Assembly: GCF_047495875.1 (NCBI RefSeq)
Contig: NC_092486.1
Location: 2,775,259 to 2,839,258 of the forward strand
DNA length: 64,000 nucleotides
Direction of reading: 5' to 3'
From: Pithys albifrons albifrons
Lineage: Eukaryota > Chordata > Aves > Passeriformes > Thamnophilidae
The position numbers and the translations under genes were made by a program. A model generated the notes under the pieces. That model searched no databases, had not been told where the DNA came from, and worked only from the letters and a program-made list of their open reading frames with translations. This document shows positions 21,805 through 33,325 of this stretch, in pieces. Within the stretch, counting starts at the first letter, position 1, and each line of letters opens with the position of its first letter.

Positions 21805-22339
21805 AACAATTAATATAATTACATAGGAGTGTTGCCTAATTACATGATTATGGATTATTTACATGTCTATGAAAGGAAAGCTGGATGGAACAGCCTCAGA
21901 AATCCTGAGATCTGTGACATCACTACAGGCCACTTGCACATGTGTGTCCTTTAAAGCCAATTTTGGGTATTTATAAATAAAAATTGGCTCTTCCCCCGGG
22001 CCAAGGAAAGGAGGAGGAGGAAAATGTGTGTGGCAGCCCCTCCCCAAGGGGCTCCTGCCAGGGCTGCTCCTGCAGCCACCTTTTATCTGCAATGCATCAG
22101 TAGTTTGTGGTGGTTGGCTCTGCTCCCTCTGCATCCTCCCCAGTGCTGCAGTTCAGGGAAGTTCCTGCAGAGCTGCTGAGCAAAAGCAAAGCCCAGGAGG
22201 CACCTCCTGACCCCCCCCAAAAAAAAAAAAGTTCTGATGTGGAGGTTGTTTCAAATTAAATCACTGTGGAGGGAATTTAAAGCACTGCACAGTCCATGGG
22301 CATGGAATTTGTGCCCACTGACACATTCCCTGGGCTTTG
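21805..22339. other. Unique non-coding sequence
   Basis: No gene recognised. A poly-C/poly-A run lies at 22213-22230. Confidence 0.55.
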
Positions 22340-22912
22340 GAGGATGGTTTTATTTGGAGAATCATTTTATTGGGAGGAATATTTTATTTGGAGAATCATT
22401 TTATTGGGAGGAATATTTTATTTGGAGAATGATTTTTTTGAGGATGATTTTCTTTGGAGGATCATTTTCTTTGGAGGATGATTTTCTTTGGAGAATCATT
22501 TATTTGAAGGAATATTTTATTTGGAGAATCATTTTATTTGGAGGAATATTTTATTTGGAGGATGATTTTTTTTGGAGGATGATTTTCTTTGGAGGATGAT
22601 TTTCTTTGGAGAATCATTTTCTTTGGAGAATGATTTTCTTTGGAGGATGATTTTCTTTGGAGAATCATTTTCTCTGGAGGATGATTTTCTTTGCAGGATG
22701 ATTTTCTTTGGAGGATTATTTTATTTGCAGGATTATTTTCTTTGTGGGATGATTTTATTGGAGGATGATTTTCTTTGCAGGATTATTTTCTTTGGAGGAT
22801 GATTTTTTTGAGGATGATTTTATTTGCAGGATTATTTTATTTGCAGGATGATTTTCTTTGGAGGATTATTTTATTTGCAGGATTATTTTATTTGCAGGAT
22901 TATTTGCCTTAG
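22340..22912. repeat. 17-bp minisatellite
   Basis: About 33 units of TTTTCTTTGGAGGATGA with variants TTTTATTTGGAGAATCA and TTTTATTTGCAGGATTA. Plus-strand frames are open and aromatic/acidic-rich (FFGG, LEDDF), reflecting the unit only. Confidence 0.94.
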
Positions 22913-23142
22913 AGGTGACCACAGTGTAGAATTTATCATGGCATTGTCCCAGTCTGATGATTTTATAGCTGAGATTAAAAAATAAATTATATAAAACCAC
23001 ATGGTGATAAAAGACTCTTGGGGGTGGGGAATGAGAAATGCTTTGCTGGGGACAATATTTGAGGTCTGTGAACACACAAGGGGGTTGATTTTTCCTGACC
23101 TCCCAATTAGTGATTGGCATAAAGGGGTGTGGTTGTGCTTGG
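22913..23142. other. Unique spacer between two minisatellites
   Basis: No gene or repeat seen. Confidence 0.6.
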
Positions 23143-24633
23143 GAATCTCTGTGAGACTGGAGGAATCTCTGTGAGACTGGAGGAATCTCTGTCAAACTGG
23201 AGGAATCTCTGTCAAACTGGAGGGGGAATCTCTGACAAACTGGAGGAGGAATCTCTGTCAAACTGGAGGGGGAATCTGTCAAACTGGAGGAATCTCTGTC
23301 AAACTGGAGGGGGAATCTCTGTCAAACTGGGGGAATCTCTGTCAAACTGGAGGGGAATCTCTGTCAAACTGGAGGAATCTCTGTCAAACTGGAGGAATCT
23401 CTGTCAAACTGGAGGGGGAATCTCTGTCAAACTGGAGGGGGAATCAAACTGGAGGGGGAATCTCTGTCAAACTGGAGGGGGAATCTCTGTCAAACTGGAG
23501 GAATCTGTCAAACTGGAGGGGAATCTCTGTCAAACTGGAGGAATCTCTGTCAAACTGGAGGGGGAATCTCTGTCAAACTGGAGGGGGAATCTCTGTCAAA
23601 CTGGAGGGGGAATCTCTGTCAAACTGGAGGAATCTCTGTCAAACTGGAGGGGGAATCTCTGTCAAACTGGAGGAATCTCTGTCAAACTGGAGGGGGAATC
23701 TCTGTCAAACTGGAGGGGGAATCTCTGACAAACTGGAGGGGGAATCTCTGTCAAACTGGAGGGGGAATCTCTGACAAACTGGAGGGGGAATCTCTGTCAA
23801 ACTGGAGGAATCTCTGTCAAACTGGAGGGGGAATCTCTGTCAAACTGGAGGAATCTCTGTCAAACTGGAGGGGGAATCTCTGTCAAACTGGAGGAATCTC
23901 TGTCAAACTGGAGGGGGATTCTCTGTCAAACTGGAGGGGGAATCTCTGTCAAACTGGAGGGGGAATCTCTGTCAAACTGGAGGGGGAATCTCTGTCAAAC
24001 TGGAGGAATCTCTGTCAAACTGGAGGGGGAATCTCTGTCAAACTGGAGGAATCTCTGTCAAACTGGAGGGGGAATCTCTGTCAAACTGGAGGGGGAATCT
24101 CTGTCAAACTGGAGGGGGAATCTCTGTCAAACTGGAGGGGAATCTCTGTCAAACTGGAGGAATCTCTGTCAAACTGGAGGGGGAATCTCTGTGAAACTGG
24201 AGGGGGAATCTCTGTGAAACTGGAGGGGGAATCTCTGTCAAACTGGAGGGGGAATCTCTGTCAAACTGGAGGGGCAATCAAACTGGAGGGGAATCTCTGT
24301 CAAACTGGGGGAGGAATCTCTGTCAAACTGGAGGGGGAATCAAACTGGAGGAGGAATCTCTGTCAAACTGGAGGGGGAATCAAACTGGAGGGGGAATCTC
24401 TGTCAAACTGGAGGGGGAATCTCTGTCAAACTGGAGGGGCAATCAAACTGGAGGGGGAATCTCTGTCAAACTGGAGGGGGAATCTCTGTCAAACTGGAGG
24501 GGCAATCAAACTGGAGGGGGATTCTCTGTCAAACTGGAGGGGGAATCTCTGACAAACTGGAGGGGGAATCTCTGTCAAACTGGAGGAATCTCTGTCAAAC
24601 TGGAGGGGGAATCTCTGTCAAACTGGAGGGGGA
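23143..24633. repeat. 23/20-bp minisatellite
   Basis: About 65 units of AATCTCTGTCAAACTGGAGG, with or without an added GGG. Further short forms (GGGGCAATCAAACTGG) cluster in the right third (24270-24520), where a block containing them is itself duplicated. GTGAGACTGG and GTGAAACTGG variants sit at the left edge and near 24190-24230. One of the largest arrays in the window. Confidence 0.96.
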
Positions 24634-25944
24634 CCAGGCAGCTTTTGGCAGGTCCTGTGCCCTCCTTTGGGTCCATTTCTCTGAATAAATGGATTATTTG
24701 GGGGCTGTCAATGAGCTCATCCATAAATCTCCTCAAGTCTGGATGAGGAAATGGGGCAGAACCCCCCTGGTTTTTACAGTTACCAAACTCAGCAGAACTG
24801 TCAGAAAAAGCTGCAGAAATTCAGTGCCTTGGGGGGTTTGTATTTATAATTTGGATTTATAAAATATATATATATATATTTGGACATTTTGGAAACCCTT
24901 GAGGTTCATCAAAGGCTTTTGCTGTTCAGCAGAGACCTCGAACTGGAGGAGCAAAATCTTCAGGTGACAGTCCCAGTCCAACCAAAGTTCTGCTGCTTCC
25001 AAAACTTTGTGTCCTGTCTGGAAATTCCCTGTATTCAGTTTTACCTAAAAAGAAGCAATCCAAGAGCTGCTGGAGAGGTGGGAAAGGTGAATATCCAAGC
25101 AAGGCCCTGAGTCATTTTGTTTGCCTGTCTGAAATGTGGGTGATTTGCAGGTGGATCTTTAATGAATTAATCTCATTTAATACACTTTGTGCTTTCTGCA
25201 GGTTTCTGTTTTCAGTGTCCAGGGGTGACTTGGAAAATATTCCACATCATCTGGATGGAAAATACAAATATAAATCACTCCTGGGGTGGGTATTGCACTC
25301 AAACCTTTGAAAATTCCCTTTGGGATTTTATGTTTTTATTTCCTTGTGTGTCACTGGGACAATCACAACAGTGGGATTTCCAAAATGAGGAATAAACAAC
25401 CCATGGAAAACATCCCTTGATTTCCTTAAAAACCCTGAGCATCAAAAGGCTCAAAATAAAGGGTAAAAAAACCCTGAAGATCAGAAACATTTAAGGTTAT
25501 TAAGATTTATTCCATTATGATATATATAAAAAAAACCCTCCTTTTTGCACAGTTAACATTTTTCCTGACTGGAAGTCTTAATGTCTGACTTGCTGGTGCT
25601 TCCTTAGGTGCCTCTGGAGAGGGGAGAAACAATAAGAGTGATTGAGAGAGCTGAAAAAAAAGCAATAAATTTGGGCACTGTCCACATCTCAGCCATCATC
25701 TGTCGTGGGGGTAATGGCATATTAATGCACAGATCAATTCCCACACTCCCAGTCAGGCTCCTCGGAGCTCTGGGAGCCTTAACTCTGGTTTTCCCCCCTT
25801 GGAGGAGGAGTGAGGAAGGGATGGATTCTGTTCTCCTGGGGGTGATGTCGGGAAAGAAGGAAAATGTGGCACAGAAATTGGCACCTGCCGGGCATTTGGC
25901 AGCTCGTTTTTATCCAATGGCCCCGAGCCCTGGGGGGGTGAAAG
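24634..25944. other. Unique non-coding sequence
   Basis: No gene recognised. An AT dinucleotide run lies at 24861-24878. The right edge (25608-25940) is open in one plus frame, but that frame simply runs on into the repeat. Confidence 0.55.
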
Positions 25945-26772
25945 GGAGAACATCTGGGGAAAGGGAGCACATCTGGGGAAAGGGGAGCACATCTGGGGAA
26001 AGGGAGCACATCTGGGGAAAGGGAGAACATCTGGGGAAAGGGAGAACATCTGGGGAAAGGGGAGCACATCTGGGGAAAGGGAGAACATCTGGGGAAAGGG
26101 AGAACATCTGGGGAAAGGGGAGCACGTCTGGGCAAGGGGAGCACGTCTGGGCAAGGGGAGCACATCTGGGCAAGGGGAGCATGTCTGGGCAAGGGAAGCA
26201 CATCTGGGCAAGGGGAGCACATTCAGGTGGGACAGGGAGGGCTGGACTAAAGGGAGAACATCTGGGCAAGGGGAGCACATCTGGGCAAGGGGAGCACATC
26301 TGGGCAAGGGGAGCACATCTGGGGAAAGGGAGCACTTCTGGGCAAGGGGAGCACATCTGGGTGGGACAGGGAGGGTAGGACTAAAGGGAGCACATCTGGG
26401 GAAAGGGAGCACATCTGGGCAAGGGGAGCACATCTGGGGAAAGGGAGCACATCTGGGCAAGGGGAGCACATCCAGGTGGGACAGGGAGGGCTGGACTAAA
26501 GGGAGAACATCTGGGCAAGGGGAGCACATCTGGGCAAGGGGAGCACATCTGGGTGGGACAGGGAGGGTAGGACTAAAGGGAGAACATCTGGGTGGGTCAG
26601 AGAGGGTTGGATTAAAGAGAGCACATCTGGGCAAAGGGAGCACATCTGGGCAAAGGGAGCACATCCAGGTGGGACAGGGAGGGCTGGACTAAAGGGAGAA
26701 CATCTGGGCAAGGGGAGCACATCTGGGCAAGGGGAGCACATCTGGGTGGGACAGGGAGGGCTGGACTAAAGT
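25945..26772. repeat. 19-bp minisatellite, G-rich, with compound units
   Basis: Units AGCACATCTGGGCAAGGGG and AGCACATCTGGGGAAAGGG. A longer insert, GTGGGACAGGGAGGGCTGG then ACTAAAGGGAG, recurs about every 120-270 bp (26227, 26363, 26477, 26552, 26672, 26744), so the right part is a higher-order array. The left part is dominated by GGGGAAAGGG, the right by GGGCAAGGGG. Close G-runs make it a candidate G-quadruplex array. Confidence 0.95.
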
Positions 26773-27429
26773 GACCACACTGGGCAGGACAGGCCCAGCT
26801 TTGGAGGAGCTGCTGCAGCTCCATGTCCTCACACACAGCCTGTGATCCCCCAATGCTGCCAGAGGGTCATTTGGGGCCACCATGGCCATTTTGGGCCATG
26901 CAGCTCATCAGGGCTCCAAGTGTTTAACTGCTTGTGACTAAACTGCTCCTCTGCTCTGTCCCTGAGTGGGAGCAAAGGAGGTAAAGGGAGGGACCAGACA
27001 GAGAGTGGTAATTATGCAAGTGTTGTCTGGCCTGAAAGCATCAAATCAGCTCCAGCAGCTGCTCCAGGGGCCTCTTTCCATGGTTCCTGCTCTGGGCTCT
27101 GCTCCTCAGACCATGGCATCCTTCTGGAAAACAAGGACACTGAGGAAACCTTTGGGAATGTGTCCCTGTCTGTGCCAGGGGTGGCACTGGGTGGGCTTTG
27201 GGGTCCCTCCAACCCAAACCTTGCCATGGTTCTGATGTTTGGGGGTTTGGAGATGCAGCAGTGCCTTGATGTGCATCACAGAGTGGGTCAAGGGACCTGT
27301 GGCTCCTCCCAGCCCAGTGAGATGCTCAGGCCATGGGGTGGTCCTGGGGCTGCTGAGGGGCTGCTGCTTTGGGCAGCCCTGAGACCTGTTCCTGGTCTGG
27401 CTTCTGCTTCCTGAGTTTCACAGAGTCCT
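26773..27429. other. Mostly unique non-coding sequence
   Basis: No gene recognised; it contains one small CR1 end at 27155-27235, listed separately. Confidence 0.55.
27155..27235 (+). mobile_element. CR1 3'-end fragment
   Basis: GTCCCTGTCTGTGCCAGGGG, TGGCACTGGGTGGGC and CCCTCCAACCCAAACC match the CR1 3' end in plus orientation; diverged and very short. Confidence 0.65.
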
Positions 27430-28450
27430 GGAAATTTTGGGATTGGAAGGGACCTTAAAGCCCATCCAGTGCCACCCCTGCCCTGGGCAGGTACACCTCC
27501 CACTGTCCCAGGGACACCTCCCACTGTCCCAGGGGGCTCCAGCCTGGCCTTGGACACTCTCAGGGATGGAGCAGCCACAGCTTCTCTGGGAATCCCATCC
27601 CAACCCCTCCCCACCCTCACAGCCAGAAATTTCTTCCCAATTTCCCATCTAAATAATTTTCAGTAGGAGCCATTCCCTGTGTCCTGTCCCTCCATCCCTT
27701 GTCCCCAGTTCCTCTCCAGCTCTTGGAGCCCCTTTAAGCCCTGGAAGGGGCTCTCAGGTCTCTCTGGGAATTCCACCCCAGCCCCTCCCACCTCACCCCA
27801 GTCCCTGCCAGTTGAAATCCATCCCAGTGCCAGTTGAACCCCAAGTCTTTCAGCTGCCTCTGGGCTGGAGCTGAGGAGGGGCTGAGACCCCCAGAGCTGC
27901 TGGTGGGACGGAGCTGGAGCTGCCAGGGATGGGCAGGAGCCCTGGAATGGGCTGGGATGGAGGGACCTTGAAGGTCACCCAGTGCCACCCTTGCCCTGGG
28001 CAGGGACACCTCCCACTGTCCCAGGGACACCTCCCACTGTCCCAGGGGGCTCCAGCCTGGCCTTGGACACTCCCAGGGCTGGGGCAGCCACAGCTTCTCT
28101 GCGAATTCCATCCCATCCATTCCCACCCTCACAGGGAGGGATTTCTTCCCAATATCCCATATAAACCAGCACATGGAATCATGGAATGGTTTAGACCTTC
28201 AAGATCACCCAGTGCCATCCCCTGCCTTGGGCAGGGGCATCTCCCACTGTCCCAGGGACACCTCCCACTGTCCCAGGGACACCTCCCACTGTCCCAGGGG
28301 GCTCCAGCCTGGCCTTGGACACTCTCAGGGCTGGAGCAGCCACAGCTTTTCTGGGAATTCCATCCCAGCCCCTCCCCACCCTCCCAGGGCAGGATTTCCC
28401 TCCAGAATCCCACCTATCCCTGCCCTCTGGCAGTGGGAAGCCATTCCCTT
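27430..28450 (-). mobile_element. CR1 3'-end multimer
   Basis: Three minus-strand CR1 3' ends in tandem (signatures near 27435, 27945 and 28175). The middle one is preceded by the second copy of the shared linker (27811-28010). The junction at 28141-28197 has the same order, interior TTCTTCCCAATATCCCAT then AAACCAGCACATGGAATC, as at six other loci. Two or three tandem ACACCTCCCACTGTCCCAGG steps occur per unit. Confidence 0.88.
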
Positions 28451-29057
28451 TGTCCTGTCACTCCAAAATCCCTCTCCATCTTTTTTTCTCTCTGATCCAT
28501 CTGTCCCACTCCCACCTGGCACAAACTTTTACCCTTTACCTGGGCAAGGTGAGTACCAGGTGGGGCAGTGCCAGGCCTGGCAAACTTCAAGCTGAAAGAA
28601 ACCCTGAAGAGCCCGACTTTGGGACACAGATCCCAAAAACCAGCACTCCACTTGTTTCTGTCCTTCAGTCCCTCCCACAGAAACTCCTCCTGCTCCTCCG
28701 TTCCCTCTTTGCCCTCATTAGGAATGTGGTGCCCTCTTGCTGGGCATTTCTGGGGCTTTGGGGCTCTCCTGATCCCGGTTTTATTCTTCTTGGATGCCTT
28801 TAAGAGCAGGACAAGCAGAGTTGGGGACAGTAGATGGCACTCTCTCAGTCCTGGTGGCCGAGGAAGGAGCTGGAGGCACCGACGGGGGTTTGAGCTGATG
28901 CCAAAGGGGTGCAGGGCTGGCAAAGGGGTGCAGGGCTGGCAAAGGGGTGTGGGTGAGGAGCTGCAGAGCTCTGCTGGCTCTGGCATCACCTGGGGGACAA
29001 GTTTGGTGGAGCACCAGGACAGGGATCCATTTCCTCAGGCTCAAAATATCTTTGCTC
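28451..29057. other. Unique non-coding sequence
   Basis: No gene. A 20-bp step (GGTGCAGGGCTGGCAAAGG) is duplicated at 28906-28945. Confidence 0.55.
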
Positions 29058-30324
29058 TGTGTGTGGGCACCTCTGCCAGCTCGTGTGGGCACCTCTGCCA
29101 GCCGGTGTGGGCACCTCTGCCAGCCGGTGTGGGCACCTCTGCCTGCTCGTGTGGGCACCTCTGCCAGCTCGTGTGGGCACCTCTGCCAGCCGGTGTGGGC
29201 ACCTCTGCCAGCTCGTGTGGGCACCTCTGCCAGCCGGTGTGGGCACCTCTGCCAGCCGGTGTGGGCACCTCTGCCAGCTCGTGTGGGCACCTCTGCCACC
29301 TTATGTGGGCACCTCTACCTGCTCGTGTGGGCACCTCTGCCAGATCATGTGGGCACCTCTGCCTGCTCGTGTGGGCACCTCTGCCTGCCGGTGTGGGCAC
29401 CTCTGCCTGCTCGTGTGGGCACCTCTGCCAGTCGGTGTGGGCACCTCTGACAGATCATATGGGCATCTCTGCCTGCTCGTGTGGGCACCTCTGCCAGCCG
29501 GTGTGGGCACCTCTGCCAGCTCGTGTGGGCACCTCTGCCTGCCGGTGTGGGCACCTCTGCCAGCTCGTGTGGGCACCTCTGCCACCATATGTGGGCACCT
29601 CTGCCAGCTCATGTGGGCACCTCTGCCAGCTCGTGTGGGCACCTCTGCCAGCTTGTGTGGGCACCTCTGCCAGCTCATGTGGGCACCTCTGCCAGCTCAT
29701 GTGGGCACCTCTGCCAGCTCGTGTGGGCACCTCTGCCAGCTCGTGTGAGCACCTCTGCCTGCTCGTGTGGGCACCTCTCCCAGCTCGTGTGGGCACCTCT
29801 GCCTGCTCGTGTGGGCACCTCTGCCAGCTCATGTGGGCACCTCTGCCAGATCATGTGGGCACCTCTGCCAGCTCATGTGGGCACCTCTGCCAGCTCGTGT
29901 GGGCACCTCTCCCAGCTCGTGTGGGCACCTCTGCCTGCTCGTGTGGGCACCTCTGCCAGCTCGTGTGGGCACCTCTGCCAGCTTGTGTGGGCACCTCTGC
30001 CAGATCATGTGGGCACCTCTGCCAGCTCATGTGGGCACCTCTCCCAGCTCGTGTGGGCACCTCTGCCAGCTCGTGTGGGCACCTCTGCCTGCTCGTGTGG
30101 GCACCTCTGCCACCTTATGTGGGCACCTCTGCCAGCTCGTGTGGGCACCTCTGCCAGCCGGTGTGGGCACCTCTGCCAGCTCGTGTGGGCACCTCTGCCA
30201 GATCATGTGGGCACCTCTGCCAGCTCGTGTGGGCACCTCTGCCAGCTCATGTGGGCACCTCTGCCAGCTCGTGTGAGCTCCTCTGCCCACTCATGTGGGC
30301 ACCTCTGCCAGCTCGTGTGGGCAG
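29058..30324. repeat. 22-bp minisatellite
   Basis: About 57 units, GTGGGCACCTCTGCC plus AGCTCGT, with variants AGCCGGT, TGCTCGT, AGATCAT, AGCTCAT and ACCTTAT. Two large overlapping frames arise because the unit has no stop in any phase (589 codons from 28568, 345 from 29481; Cys/Gly/His/Leu-rich). No splice signal or conserved domain; I treat these frames as incidental. Confidence 0.96.
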
Positions 30325-31599
30325 GACAGGGGGTTAAAACCCCTCCCTGTGCCTTCCTCCAGCTCTTCCACACCCAGAATTCCTGCAGCACTTTATCCTC
30401 AACGTTTCCCTTCCCCTCAACATTTCCCTTCCCCTCAACATTTATGTCGTGCTATTTCAGGGATGTTCTTGCCCTCTGTCCCCTTTGCTTGCCTTTTTTT
30501 ATATTATCCTTAAAATAAAGCCTGTATTTTTTTTTTAATTTGTCCCCATAAAATATATTCCATCTTCCTCCCCCTGTTAGAAAAGCACTTCAGCCCAACC
30601 CTAACGATTTTTCTTTTTTTTTTTTTTTTTGTAGCATTCCCCAAAAATGCACTTGCACATCCTCGTGCAAGCCCCTCCAGGGGGTGTTTTACATCCAAGC
30701 CTCTTTTCCTGCTTATTCTGCTTTTATTCCCAGCCTTGCACCGTTGATGTGGAGCTGGAAAACTCTGCCCTGAATTAGGAGGTGTGAGGAATTAATTAAC
30801 CATCTAAAAAAAAAAAAAAAATCCAATTCAGCCTCACTGGGAACTGTTGCAAAGGAAAAGCTGCTGATAAATGGGATGAAACTGCAGCTCTTGTTTAACA
30901 CCCTTGAAAACTCTCTCTGGGCTTTTCAGTCGTGTCTTTACAGCGAGTTTTTATTTGTTGAACAGAAAAAGGAGCTCTTGGAGGAGCCTTCAAAGGTCTA
31001 TTTGTAGCAACACTTTTCTCCCAGTGGAAATGGTGCAGTTTGGAGGAATCTCTTGGCCCAGCTCAAGTTCAGATAATCAGTTCAAATTAAAAAATATTAT
31101 CAATGTTTTCTTTGCTGAGACTCTTTCAAAAAGCAACTGGGTGAAAACCCCTCAGGATCAAAGAATTCCTGAGGGTTGGAACAGGGATTTGTCTGAGCTG
31201 AGGCAAAGTGGCATCAGGGAAACCCCTTTACTGGGAGGTGAGAGAACATGATGGGGTTTGTGCCACTTGGTTTGGAGCTTCTTTGCAGACTCTCAAGGGG
31301 AGGATTCCTCTGGGAGGTGGAAAAGCTGAAGGGAGAGGAAAGGAAGGCCAAGGGGATAATCCATAAGCAGCTGGCACGGGAAGGGAATTTAGTTACTGGA
31401 AGAGCAGCTTTGCTCCTGAGGGACAGAGACTTTCAAGGACACAGAGGGAAGGATGCTCTGCCCAAGCGTTTTCCCAGCATTGCTTTGTGTCCCCAGCGCT
31501 TCCAAGAGGCTCCCAGAACACTCTGGGAATGTTTCCCCTGAATTCCCATCCCGTTGGAATGTGGTGAGTGCTGGGAAGGAGCTGAGGAACAGCCTGATC
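30325..31599. other. Unique non-coding sequence
   Basis: No gene recognised. A triple of ATTTCCCTTCCCCTCAAC occurs at about 30402-30440. Poly-T at 30612-30630 and poly-A at 30807-30821. Confidence 0.55.
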
Positions 31600-32297
31600 C
31601 CTTCCAGGATCCTCCAATTCAAGGATTTCCAATTCCCTTTGACCTCCTGCTGAATTCCAAGCTGTGCAAACACAGCCTGGTCCCTTCCAAACCCTTCCAG
31701 GATCCTCCAATTCCAGGACTGCCCATTCCCTTTGATCTCCAGCCCAATTCCAAGCTGTGCAAACACAGCCTGGTCCCTTCCAAACCCTTCCAGGATCCTC
31801 CAATTCCAGGACTGCCCATTCCCTTTGATCTCCTGCCCAATTCCAAGCTGTGCAAACACAGCCTGGTCCCTTCCAAACCCTTCCAGAATCCTCCAAATCC
31901 AGGATTTCCAATTCCCTGTGATCTCCTTCCCAATTCCAAGCTGTGCAAACCCTTCCAGGATCCTCTAATTCCAGGACTGCCCATTCCCTTTGATCTCCAG
32001 CCCAATTCCAAGCTGTGCAAACACAGCCTGGTCCCTTCCAGACCCTTCCAGGATCCTCCAATTCCAGGACTGCCCATTCCCTTTGATCTCCTGCCCAATT
32101 CCAAGCTGTGCAAACCCGTCCAGGATCCTCCAATTCCAGGACTGCCCATTCCCTTTGATCTCCTGCCCAATTCCAAGCTGTGCAAACCCTTCCAGGATCC
32201 TCCAGTTCCAGGACTGCCCATTCCCTTTGATCTCCTGCCCAATTCCAAGCTGTGCAAACACAGCCTGGTCCCTTCCAGACCCTTCCAGGATCCTCTA
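31600..32297. repeat. 93/72-bp minisatellite
   Basis: About eight units: CCAGGATCCTCCAATTCCAG, GACTGCCCATTCCCTTTGAT, CCAATTCCAAGCTGTGCAAA, and in the long form a 21-bp addition with CACAGCCTGGTCCCTTCC. Both lengths are multiples of three, so frames stay open on both strands (272 codons plus, 311 minus, the latter with WNWRILEG-type repeats). Each unit contains a BamHI-type GGATCC. Confidence 0.94.
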
Positions 32298-32400
32298 ATT
32301 CCTGGTGATCACAGTAGGGTTGGATCAAGGGTTGGATTTGATGATCTCAGAGGTCTCTTCCAACCCAATTAATTCTATGATTCTATAATTCTATTACAAC
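32298..32400 (+). mobile_element. CR1 3' end, adjoining minisatellite
   Basis: GGTGATCACAGTAGGGTTGG, GATTTGATGATCTCAGAGG, CTCTTCCAACCCAA and a tail of ATTCTATGATTCTATAATTC. Same subfamily as the inserts inside the 8.6- and 13.8-kb copies. It starts immediately at the end of the 93/72-bp array. Confidence 0.85.
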
Positions 32401-33325
32401 CCAAGAATTCCTGCCTGGAGTCCTGCAGAGCCCTCCCCAGCCCACACTGCACCAAAGGTGAAGCTGCTGAAGAGAAAAATCAACGAGAGCTCAGCAGGAT
32501 TCCCACAGAAATCCACATTTCCCTCAGCTCCAAGTGGGTTGGGGTGGACACACCCTGCAAACCAGAGCAGAGCAGCATCAAGGAGCTGCTTTTCCTGAGA
32601 AATGCCATTCCCAAAGGAATTTCTGCCCACTCAGCACGAGGTGGCCACAGTTCCAAGGGTGTTGGAGTGGCTGAGCAGGGCTGGATCAATAAGGTCACTC
32701 CTCCCCTTCCCCAAGGTGAGTGCAAAGGGCTCCACGCAGCAGTTTTTGATCTCTCCAAGTGCCAGAGTTTGTGGTTCATCAATTCAGCCCTTTCAGGCAA
32801 AGGCAAAAAAAAAAAAATGCTTTGAGGGATAAACAGGCAGTGCTGCCTGTCAGGGAGGGATCAGGGAGTCAAACAGGCATCAAATCAAATATATAGAGAG
32901 AAAAAAACTAATTCTACCGTAATGGACCCGGGCAAATAGTTATTCCCATCATTTTAATAACTGGCTTTGGAAGTGATTTGAGTGAAATTTGTCTCTTTTC
33001 TGCTTATTTGGTTGGACTTGATAATCTTAAAAGCCTTTTCCAACCTTAACAATTCAATTATTCTAATTATTTCTCAGCTTAGGGTTTTCTTGGGTCATTT
33101 TCAGTCCATCTCAAAGTGAACTACTGAGAACAAACTTTTCTAATTTTTATATAATTTTATATTATTTTATTATATATTTTATATTATTTATGTTGTCTAT
33201 TTTAATATTGTTCATATTACGTTTTATATTATTTTCATTATTTTATATTATTTATATTTTCTATTTTATAGTATTTAAATTTTGTATTTTTATATTATTT
33301 TATTGCACATTTTCTATTGTCACAG
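32401..33325. other. Unique, then AT-rich sequence
   Basis: No gene recognised. 33140-33320 is a TTATATTATTTTAT-type low-complexity stretch that leads into the 11-bp array; a small CR1 tail at 33008-33066 is listed separately. Confidence 0.55.
33008..33066 (+). mobile_element. CR1 3' tail fragment
   Basis: GGTTGGACTTGATAATCTTA and CCTTTTCCAACCTTAACAAT match the CR1 terminal 40-50 bases; old and short. Confidence 0.6.

Noticed and set aside
22340..30324. CRISPR-like regular repeats
   Set aside because: Units follow each other directly without unique spacers, and the DNA is that of a bird; these are minisatellites.
28568..30337. 589-codon open frame
   Set aside because: It lies almost wholly on the 22-bp minisatellite. 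A 22-bp unit has no stop in any phase with a chance of roughly one in three, so a long frame is expected; there is no domain, splice site or start context.
33075..33085. Telomere repeat TTAGGG
   Set aside because: A single chance occurrence; no TTAGGG array is present, so I cannot claim a telomeric position.
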